Source: Pseudoalteromonas sp. A601
GTDB taxonomy: Bacteria; Pseudomonadota; Gammaproteobacteria; Enterobacterales; Alteromonadaceae
Assembly: GCF_002165575.1 (NCBI RefSeq)
Contig: NZ_MXQF01000024.1
Span: forward strand, 1 to 64,000
DNA length: 64,000 bases
Reading direction: 5' to 3'
Both the position numbers and the translations under genes were made by a program. Positions within the stretch are counted from its first letter, which is position 1; each line of letters begins with the position of its first letter. Under the pieces are notes generated by a model. That model saw nothing but the letters and a program-made list of their open reading frames with translations. It did no database searches and was not told the origin of the DNA. Below, one piece after another: positions 26,954 to 32,920 of this stretch.

Positions 26954-27334
26954 CTAATTATCCAGGAGGTATTTGATTGGTTTTAAAAGCTCAACTTTTT
27001 GCTCTGATGTGAACTCAGCTAATTTGCGATGAACACGGCTTTTATTAATTGCTTTGATGATCATTTGAGCTACTTCAATGGAGTAGAAGCTATATTTATA
27101 ATGACCACCGATACCATCTGAATTAGGTATTTTTTCACGTGTGAATGTAAAACCATAGTCACGTTCAAGATCTGTAAAGTAGTTTCTTCCACTCGATAAA
27201 CCGACATTACGTAAAATATCTAATTCTGTCGCCCCTTCTGGATGAGCAAGAATATAAAGGTTAGCGCGTTCTGTTTTAGATTGCGGCTTTTTAGGGGCTA
27301 GGTTTGCGGCTTGGTTACCGCTCGCAGCCCCCAT
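26954..27334 (-). CDS. Small island protein with winged-helix-like region, function unknown
   Basis: 126 residues, no signal peptide. The segment about 26-75 (RANLYILAHPEGATELDILR, then GRNYFTDLERDYG) is arranged like a winged helix-turn-helix, with a following beta hairpin around HYKYSFYSI. A DNA-binding regulator or replication accessory protein is plausible. The start codon overlaps the stop of the AlpA gene (TAATG), and an AAAGGAG ribosome site sits at the end of alpA, so the two are translated together. Confidence 0.6.
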   Translation of the reverse strand: MGAASGNQAANLAPKKPQSKTERANLYILAHPEGATELDILRNVGLSSGRNYFTDLERDYGFTFTREKIPNSDGIGGHYKYSFYSIEVAQMIIKAINKSRVHRKLAEFTSEQKVELLKPIKYLLDN

Positions 27335-27534
27335 TATGCTGCTCCTTTATGGTGTTTTACACTTGGTAGGTTTTCGAGCCATTGCTGAATATCACTTTCA
27401 AGCCAGCCCACCGAGTTTAAACCCAGCTGCTTTCTTTTTGGGAATAAACCTAAGCGCTCTTTGCGTCGAATGGTTGATCGACTTAAGCCTGTAAGCTCGA
27501 TTACTTCTTGAAAACGTAAAATTCTGTTGTTCAT
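27334..27534 (-). CDS. alpA: AlpA-family excisionase/transcription regulator
   Basis: A small MerR-like helix-turn-helix protein of the AlpA (phage P4 Vis) type: ILRFQEVIELTGLSRSTIRR, then ERLGLFPKRKQLG and VGWLESDIQQWLEN. In P4-like islands such proteins control the integrase gene and act as excisionase. I set the start at the ATG giving MNNRILRF; the longer frame would begin at a TTG ten codons upstream. It sits close to the integrase and directly before two unknown genes, as in many islands of this kind. Confidence 0.85.
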   Translation of the reverse strand: MNNRILRFQEVIELTGLSRSTIRRKERLGLFPKRKQLGLNSVGWLESDIQQWLENLPSVKHHKGAA

Positions 27535-27672
27535 GGAGATTCGCCTTGTTTCGTTATAGTTCAAGGCGGATATTAGAGTTTCAGAAAAAAAATTCCTGCA
27601 AGCTAAGGGGTGGTTTCAGAATCCTAACGTAACTTTCTATTTTTTATGTTTAATGTATTAGTTATTAATAAC

Positions 27673-28569
27673 TTAACCTTTTGTTTTTTTTAACCATTCA
27701 TTAATTATTTTTGGGATTGTTTCAGGCTCAAGAGGTGGTTCATGAGTACTTGGCCAAAACAGCGGTGCTTTATCAATGACAAGCTTTGTGATCTTGGCCC
27801 CCTTTATCGTTCCTGTAGATGTAACACATTGGTCGCGGTATTGAGCTAAAACGGCTAGTGCCGCTCCAAGAACTTCTTCACGATCCTTGGCATAGCCTTC
27901 AGCTCTACCTGGACGTTTTAAAGGATACAAACTACTTTCTGAACAACTTTGATTTTCTGTACTTAACTTAATTTTTTTTAACGCTGAAAAAGCAAAGAAG
28001 TCATCACGCTTTATAAATAAATCATTAAACTGAGGATAGAAATATTTAATATAAGTATGTGGTATTTCATCTTTCGGAATATCTTGAGAAGTCGAACATA
28101 TTGACCAAACTTGCCCATTTTCAGAAACTACTCTGTCAATTGACTCTATCACCTCTAGCTCATAACCAGTATTACCTCCATTTGGTAAATTTTTTGATAG
28201 CAGTTCTTTAATTCGAGGATAAGCTTCCATTAAATCTAACTTGTAATAACCAACTAATTTATATACCTCATGCTCTTCGTTGTCATAATAAGGAATACTA
28301 TAGTTAATACCTATGTGCCTATCTTGAAAAAAAATTTTTGAATCCCTATTACGATAACTATAAGGACTCTCAACAGAGCATCTTAAGTGCTCACTAGGAG
28401 GATTACTTTTTTCGCACTTAAACCCATTTTCATTATCAAAGTAGACATAAAATGAAAGCTCTTGTTTAAAATAACTCTCAATAAGTTCAATTAATAATGT
28501 TTGACTGGTATAGCATGAGTTATTTTTCAATAACCAAATGGCGTGATCAAAATCAATAAATTCATCCAT
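27673..28569 (-). CDS. Unknown protein encoded next to the integrase
   Basis: 298 residues without signal peptide or membrane helix. The first 200 residues are acidic and rich in Tyr and Phe and give no match in my memory. The last 75 residues (REEVLGAALAVLAQYRDQC, then GAKITKLVIDKAPLFWPSTH and IPKIINEWLKK) resemble C-terminal segments of unknown proteins encoded beside integrases in other gammaproteobacterial islands. The gene starts 12 bases after the integrase stop, and its ribosome site overlaps the integrase end, so they are co-translated. Confidence 0.6.
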   Translation of the reverse strand: MDEFIDFDHAIWLLKNNSCYTSQTLLIELIESYFKQELSFYVYFDNENGFKCEKSNPPSEHLRCSVESPYSYRNRDSKIFFQDRHIGINYSIPYYDNEEHEVYKLVGYYKLDLMEAYPRIKELLSKNLPNGGNTGYELEVIESIDRVVSENGQVWSICSTSQDIPKDEIPHTYIKYFYPQFNDLFIKRDDFFAFSALKKIKLSTENQSCSESSLYPLKRPGRAEGYAKDREEVLGAALAVLAQYRDQCVTSTGTIKGAKITKLVIDKAPLFWPSTHEPPLEPETIPKIINEWLKKTKG

Positions 28570-28581
28570 AATATTATTTTC

Positions 28582-29820
28582 CTAAATTGCTTTTAGATGG
28601 GTATTTCCAGTAACAGAATAATTACCTTTACTAGCTTCTTCAATATGATCCGACCACCAGCACATCATTTTTCGTCTGCGTTCTAAGTAATCAGTTCGGT
28701 TGTAGGCAGCACGAACTTTATTCTTATCTACATGTGCTAAAGCTGCTTCAATAACATCACTATCAAAACCTTGCTCATTTAATGTGGTGCTAGCAAGCGC
28801 TCTTAACCCATGAGCTGTTTGCTTGCCTATTAAACCCATACGCCTAAGTGCTGCGCCCAACGTTTCTCGGCTGGCATGTGCTCTAGGATCTTTATCAGCG
28901 GGGAAAATAAATTCTCGATGCGAACTAATAGGCTTTAGGTACTCGAGTATAGCTAGTGCCTGCGGTGATAAGGGAACTGTGTGTGGTTTGCGCTTTTTCA
29001 TTCGCTCAATGGGAATATTCCATAGCTTATTTTCAAAGTCTATTTCATTCCAAGCAGCACCGGCAGCTTCACCAGGGCGAACCATGGTATGTAGTTGCCA
29101 TTCAAATAAGCACCGTGTCATTAACTTAATATTAGCGCTATTCACTATGTTAATCAGTTTAGGAAGCTCCTTGGGTGTGAAGCTAGCCATGCTTTCATGT
29201 TTGGCAGAGTCAAATGCTTTACTTATACCACTTAGGTTATTTGTTTGTATTCGGCCTGTGTTAATAGCAAACTCCATAACCTCATTTACTCTGCGACAAA
29301 TACGCCCAAGAATATCGAGCTTATCAGCTGCGGCTAGAGGCTTTAATGCCGCAATTGCTTGTTGTGCCGATAACTTGCTAATCGGCACTTTCCCTAAAGA
29401 GGGAAACAAGTGGAGCTCAAAACCTCTTCGTAAATTAAAAGCATATCGCGCGCTTACTTTTGGCTCTTTTAAGGCTATCCACTCTTTAACTACGGCTTCA
29501 AATGTACTTTTAGCTTCAGCAGCTTTATGGTTTGCAAATGCCTCTTTGTGCTCTTTAGGATCTATGTTCTTTGCTAATAAGGCTCTGGCCTCATCTCTGC
29601 TCGTGCGAGCATCAGACAAAGTTACATCTGAATACATACCAAAACTAATTTGAGCTCTTTTTTTGGTGTAGGGTTTAGAGTAAGTAAATAACCACATTTT
29701 TGAGCCATTTGGCTTAACTCTTAAAGCAAGGCCTTTACCATCAGATAAAAGATATTCCTTTTCTTTTGGCTTCGCTTTTTTTACTTGGGTGTCATTTAAT
29801 GGGGTAACTAATTTAGGCAT
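28582..29820 (-). CDS. P4-type tyrosine recombinase (island integrase)
   Basis: Site-specific recombinase that integrates the island into the tRNA-Arg gene 260 bases away. The N-terminal DUF4102 domain (LNDTQVKKAKPKEKEYLLSD, then GKGLALRVKPNGSKMW) binds arm sites. The catalytic domain shows Arg248 (TMVRPGEAAG), His337 and Arg340 (HGLRA), His363 (LAHVD) and the nucleophile Tyr373 (AAYNR). 412 residues is normal. It is read away from the tRNA. All catalytic residues are present, so the protein is likely active. Confidence 0.95.
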   Translation of the reverse strand: MPKLVTPLNDTQVKKAKPKEKEYLLSDGKGLALRVKPNGSKMWLFTYSKPYTKKRAQISFGMYSDVTLSDARTSRDEARALLAKNIDPKEHKEAFANHKAAEAKSTFEAVVKEWIALKEPKVSARYAFNLRRGFELHLFPSLGKVPISKLSAQQAIAALKPLAAADKLDILGRICRRVNEVMEFAINTGRIQTNNLSGISKAFDSAKHESMASFTPKELPKLINIVNSANIKLMTRCLFEWQLHTMVRPGEAAGAAWNEIDFENKLWNIPIERMKKRKPHTVPLSPQALAILEYLKPISSHREFIFPADKDPRAHASRETLGAALRRMGLIGKQTAHGLRALASTTLNEQGFDSDVIEAALAHVDKNKVRAAYNRTDYLERRRKMMCWWSDHIEEASKGNYSVTGNTHLKAI

Positions 29821-29916
29821 TTAACGCTCCACTGTCGAACGGGTAACCAGCGCTTAGAAAACAAAAAAAGTTATAATTTAAATTCTTTCTTTAATTTTCA
29901 TCTGGTTACGACTTTA

Positions 29917-29965
29917 TGTTACACCAAGCACTGAATATTGGTTCGGTGTAACAAACAGTGTAACT
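29917..29965. promoter_or_regulatory. Candidate integrase arm-type sites, right end
   Basis: GTGTAACA at 29946-29953 and GTGTAACT at 29958-29965 repeat with a 12-base period, as at the left end of the island; an inverted copy is at 29917-29924. They lie between the integrase start and the tRNA end in the 258-base non-coding stretch 29821-30078, where arm sites and the int promoter are expected. Confidence 0.58.
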
Positions 29966-30078
29966 AAAAACTTGAATTATGGCGATACCCTATGAACCAA
30001 GGTGGAACGCCAAACCCTTTTAAATATAGGGTTAAAGGATAATTATGGTGTGTAGTGAATCACCCTGAATAGTGATTG

Positions 30079-30153
30079 TGGTAGCCCCTGCAGGAATCGA
30101 ACCTGCAACTGCCCCTTAGGAGGGGGCCGTTATATCCATTTAACTAAGAGGCC
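30079..30153 (-). tRNA. tRNA-Arg (anticodon CCT)
   Basis: A complete 75-base tRNA on the minus strand with encoded CCA. The acceptor stem pairs GGCCTCT with AGGGGCT, the D loop holds AGTTAAATGGATA, the anticodon loop is CTCCTAA (anticodon CCT), and the T arm has GCAGGTTCGAATCCTGC. It decodes AGG. Its 3' end serves as the attachment site of the neighbouring island; the gene stays whole after integration. Confidence 0.97.
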
Positions 30154-30156
30154 ACA

Positions 30157-30205
30157 TTCGAGCTTCGAGCTTCGAGCTGATAGCTGATAGCTGATAGCTG
30201 ATAGC
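30157..30205. repeat. 7-base tandem repeats in the tRNA-Arg leader
   Basis: Three copies of TTCGAGC (30157-30177) are joined to four copies of TGATAGC (30178-30205). The array fills the interval between the tRNA 5' end and its promoter. Both units share the frame and the GC end, so the second may be a diverged offspring of the first. Confidence 0.92.
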
Positions 30206-30209
30206 TGAA

Positions 30210-30239
30210 AGTATAACGGTTTATCCTATTTACAATCAA
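30210..30239 (-). promoter_or_regulatory. Promoter of tRNA-Arg
   Basis: On the minus strand TTGATT (30234-30239) is followed after 18 bases by TATACT (30210-30215), a good sigma-70 pair. Transcription would begin close to 30203, within the 7-base repeats. Confidence 0.6.
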
Positions 30240-30264
30240 GCAGTTAAATGAACTTAATACAAGG

Positions 30265-30954
30265 CTAGTTAATACTCGCGCGTTTGAGGTTTATATCATC
30301 GTTTTTTAACACATAATACGGCAATACTTTTTGGCTGCTGGCGATCACTCGCTTGCTTTGTACATCTATCACTCGGGTGTTTACCTCTACCCCGCTGCTG
30401 CGATAAATTAACGTGCCTGATAATACATGGCTGGCGATACGTTTGTTGGCTAGGTTTTCAATATCACGAGAAAACACAAAGTCGCCACGTTCGTTAACTA
30501 AGATTTGATCTGTGGTTTTAAAATCAACCACCCCGTAACCAAACTGCTGGAGTTGATGAATAAATGACTCTGATAATTGGTTACCTAATTGGCTACTGTT
30601 ATTCAAGCTTGCATCTAAATCTACAAATGAGGTAACAGCAATCGCTATGTCTTGCTCTGATTGCATAGTATCAACCAAATCCAGCGCCATTTGTTCAACA
30701 TAGTTGACCAATGTTTTATGGTGCTTTAGCGGAGTAAACTGGGTTGAATCTTGATATTGCTGTTCGTCATTTAGTTGTACTTGGCGAATTAGCTGATTTA
30801 AATCATAGCTGGGAGCTGTAACTTGTGCGTTATCAACCTTTGCCTGCTCTGGACTCGTGTTATTTGCATTACAGCCCACTAACAGCGAAGCCGCTAGGCT
30901 TAAGCTAACAATTGCAGCATGTTTAGTTAAAAATGCCATACTCGTCTCACTCAT
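30265..30954 (-). CDS. FlgO-family outer-membrane lipoprotein (third of three)
   Basis: Lipoprotein with lipobox LVGC and a FlgO domain: IAVTSFVDLDAS, then LGNQLSESFIHQLQQFGYGVVDF and ASHVLSGTLIYR in order. FlgO is an outer-membrane protein that, with FlgP, supports Vibrio flagella. Here it is the third of three FlgO-like genes at the end of a chaperone-usher operon, so a flagellar role is doubtful. The start given overlaps the preceding gene by eight bases; a second ATG five codons later (MAFLTKHAA) would give a cleaner signal peptide. No gene follows before the tRNA-Arg region. Confidence 0.8.
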   Translation of the reverse strand: MSETSMAFLTKHAAIVSLSLAASLLVGCNANNTSPEQAKVDNAQVTAPSYDLNQLIRQVQLNDEQQYQDSTQFTPLKHHKTLVNYVEQMALDLVDTMQSEQDIAIAVTSFVDLDASLNNSSQLGNQLSESFIHQLQQFGYGVVDFKTTDQILVNERGDFVFSRDIENLANKRIASHVLSGTLIYRSSGVEVNTRVIDVQSKRVIASSQKVLPYYVLKNDDINLKRASIN

Positions 30955-31621
30955 TCGCTTGTTTAAGCATTACGCCATCGGTGCGATAACTGCTGTCTAG
31001 CGCATCGACCACTGACTGTGGAATAAAACCTTGCGCAGAGCCAACCACTGCTTTACTGGTTAAACCTACGATGCGTGCATTTACTAATACACCACCTTGA
31101 TGGTTTACCATAGTACCGGCCAACACATAATTAAAGTTTTGCTCTTGGCTTAGCTCTAAATAGTCACGGCTAAATACAAAGTCACCGCTTGGCGTTACCC
31201 GCATATAGTCTGTGGTTTTAAAGTCAATTACGGGTACACCAAAACTGTGTAATTCGTGCATAAAGCTTTCAGCTAGCTGATTACCTAATAAAGTACCATC
31301 GTTATATTCGTCATCAAGATAAATAAAACTCGATACCGCTAAAGGCGTTTTAGTGTTTACGTATTGCAGGTTCTCGGCCATATCTTGCATGATGCCACGC
31401 ACATAATGATTGATATTTTTACGTGTTGGGGTCGTTATTTGGCTGCTGTCGTTCATTACAGCGGTATTTTGATAAAGCGAAGTTGTTTGTCCAGGTTCAG
31501 CAACTGTGCGCTGTTTTGCTAACTGAGGCGAATTATCTTCAACAACGGTGCTGTTGTCGTCCATCATTTGCGAACAACCAAAGCCCAGTGGCAAACATAA
31601 AGTAAGTAATAAGCGTTTCAT
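30947..31621 (-). CDS. FlgO-family outer-membrane lipoprotein (second of three)
   Basis: Lipoprotein of 224 residues with lipobox FGC (GFGCSQ) and a FlgO domain: LAVSSFIYLDDEY, then LGNQLAESFMHELHSFGVPVIDF and NYVLAGTMVNHQGG. It shares TTDYMRVTPSGDFVFSRD with the third gene (TTDQILVNERGDFVFSRD), which shows recent duplication between these two. Good ribosome site AGGAG. It overlaps the third gene by eight bases and follows the first by 12 bases. Confidence 0.82.
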   Translation of the reverse strand: MKRLLLTLCLPLGFGCSQMMDDNSTVVEDNSPQLAKQRTVAEPGQTTSLYQNTAVMNDSSQITTPTRKNINHYVRGIMQDMAENLQYVNTKTPLAVSSFIYLDDEYNDGTLLGNQLAESFMHELHSFGVPVIDFKTTDYMRVTPSGDFVFSRDYLELSQEQNFNYVLAGTMVNHQGGVLVNARIVGLTSKAVVGSAQGFIPQSVVDALDSSYRTDGVMLKQANE

Positions 31622-31633
31622 AAGGGCTCCTAA

Positions 31634-32227
31634 TTAGTATTCACTGCGATAGATATAACCATCGCGTTGCTGAATTTTTTCATCACCCCACATGACATTG
31701 ATAGGGATCTCAGTATTTGCCGCAGACGTAATTACGTTATCTTGCGTATTCACCATGCGGGCATTAACAATATAGGCATGTTGTTGCCGCGTAAGCGTGC
31801 CGGTGATCACATAGTCAATATTCTGGCGTTGACGTAATTTTGATATATCTCTGCTAAGCATACTATCGGCAGAAGCTGATAAATTTATAGTGTTTTCTAG
31901 GCGGTATTCAATAATGTTATACCCCAGCTGGGTGAGCTGCGTAATCAGGCTTTCTTGAATTTGTTGACTAAGGCCATCACCTTGTCCTTGAGCTAGGCCT
32001 GTCTCTAAAGAATCAGCTAGATAAAAGCTCGTAACAGCAATGCGTGCCGAGCTTTTAAAAGGCCCTTTAATATGGCTCAACTGAGTGCTTAAGTCACTAA
32101 CGTACTGATGCACAGTAAACGGAGCCATCGCTGGGTTTTCAATAGGGCTTTGTCTTGTATCTGGCTCATCACCAGTCAAGCTACAGGCTGTAAGGCTGAT
32201 TGAAAGTAAAAGTATTATAAGGCGCAT
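31634..32227 (-). CDS. FlgO-family outer-membrane lipoprotein (first of three)
   Basis: Lipoprotein with lipobox LTAC and a FlgO domain: IAVTSFYLADSL, then GDGLSQQIQESLITQLTQLGYNIIEY and DYVITGTLTRQQHAYIVNARMV in parts. It is more diverged than the other two copies (for example LGNQL is replaced by GDGLS). I set the start at the ATG of MRLIILLL, which is nine to ten bases after AGAGG; the longer frame would put charged and Cys residues before the signal peptide. It follows the SPOR lipoprotein gene by 51 bases and is on the same strand. Confidence 0.8.
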   Translation of the reverse strand: MRLIILLLSISLTACSLTGDEPDTRQSPIENPAMAPFTVHQYVSDLSTQLSHIKGPFKSSARIAVTSFYLADSLETGLAQGQGDGLSQQIQESLITQLTQLGYNIIEYRLENTINLSASADSMLSRDISKLRQRQNIDYVITGTLTRQQHAYIVNARMVNTQDNVITSAANTEIPINVMWGDEKIQQRDGYIYRSEY

Positions 32228-32278
32228 ATTTGCCATCCTCTTGATGCATGGCAGATACAAAGCAATAATTATGCCTAT

Positions 32279-32902
32279 TTATAGTTTGATGGGATTGTCT
32301 GTGAAATGACTAACGATACAGCTGACTTGCTGTTGCTTTAATTTATCACAATCAGCTTGGGCATTTTTTTGATATTGATAAGCACCAAGTTTAAGTCGGT
32401 AGTAAGTAACGCCGTTCACATCAATAGGCTCTACATTTGCTACAAACTTACCTTCAAATAATTGTGGTGCTTTGCCTTGGAGATCTGCAACGCTTTTAGC
32501 TAGCCGCACCTTCTGTGTTACTGAAGCAACTTGAAGTGCATAAATAGGTTGAGTCGTAACCTTTGGCTTTACTGCCGTTACTGGAGCAGCAGGCTTAACC
32601 TCGGGCGAAGTAACTTCTGCTTGTTCAGCTTTAGAAGACTCTTGTGCTACAACTGCATTAAGTTGATTTATTAACAATTTTAGATCTTGTTCTATGACCA
32701 GCAATCGTTCAACTCCAGGTTTTGCTTGTTGCCACTGAGCTGCAGATTCTTTTAATTGCGCAAGCTCGGTTGCTGAAATACTTACCACTTCTTCATTGGT
32801 AACTTGGCTTTGTTTATTTCCAGCATCTGTACTGTTGCAGCCAACAAAGGTAGTGCATACCAATAAAGTTAATATACTTTTAAAAATATGTCGTAACGCC
32901 AT
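32279..32902 (-). CDS. SPOR-domain lipoprotein encoded after the usher
   Basis: A lipoprotein with lipobox FVGC. After the lipid anchor comes a helical stretch (ELAQLKESAAQWQQAKPGVERLLVI, about 48-72), a Pro/Val/Lys-rich linker and a C-terminal SPOR domain: PIYALQVASVTQKVRLAKSV, then VNGVTYYRLKLGAYQYQ and CDKLKQQQVSC. SPOR domains bind peptidoglycan stripped of stem peptides, usually at division sites. The N-terminal helix is similar in plan to the SPOR lipoprotein at the head of this operon. The start is the ATG after GGGAG. It begins 18 bases after the usher gene stop. Confidence 0.85.
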   Translation of the reverse strand: MALRHIFKSILTLLVCTTFVGCNSTDAGNKQSQVTNEEVVSISATELAQLKESAAQWQQAKPGVERLLVIEQDLKLLINQLNAVVAQESSKAEQAEVTSPEVKPAAPVTAVKPKVTTQPIYALQVASVTQKVRLAKSVADLQGKAPQLFEGKFVANVEPIDVNGVTYYRLKLGAYQYQKNAQADCDKLKQQQVSCIVSHFTDNPIKL

Positions 32903-32920
32903 CAAAAGCTCCCTATTTTA

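Larger units (their letters stand above)
16732..30092 (-). mobile_element. Integrated genomic island at tRNA-Arg(CCT)
   Basis: The right end is the 3' end of a tRNA-Arg gene, followed inward by a P4-type integrase gene, an AlpA-type regulator and unknown island proteins, then a type I restriction-modification system, a GTPase and a lipoprotein. A 13 of 14 copy of the tRNA end stands at 16732-16745. GTGTAAC motifs, in pairs spaced 12 bases apart, lie just inside both ends. These facts together support a unit of about 13.4 kb. The left DUF262 operon would be outside it, possibly a separate insertion at the same site. Confidence 0.72.

Noticed and set aside
28823-29653. A 276-codon open frame on the plus strand
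   Set aside because: It lies wholly inside the integrase gene on the other strand, and the reading has no family-like pattern; the integrase has all catalytic residues.
30157-30205. Second attachment site beside the tRNA
   Set aside because: The 7-base repeats have no similarity to the tRNA end and lie at its 5' side, whereas the integrase uses the 3' end.
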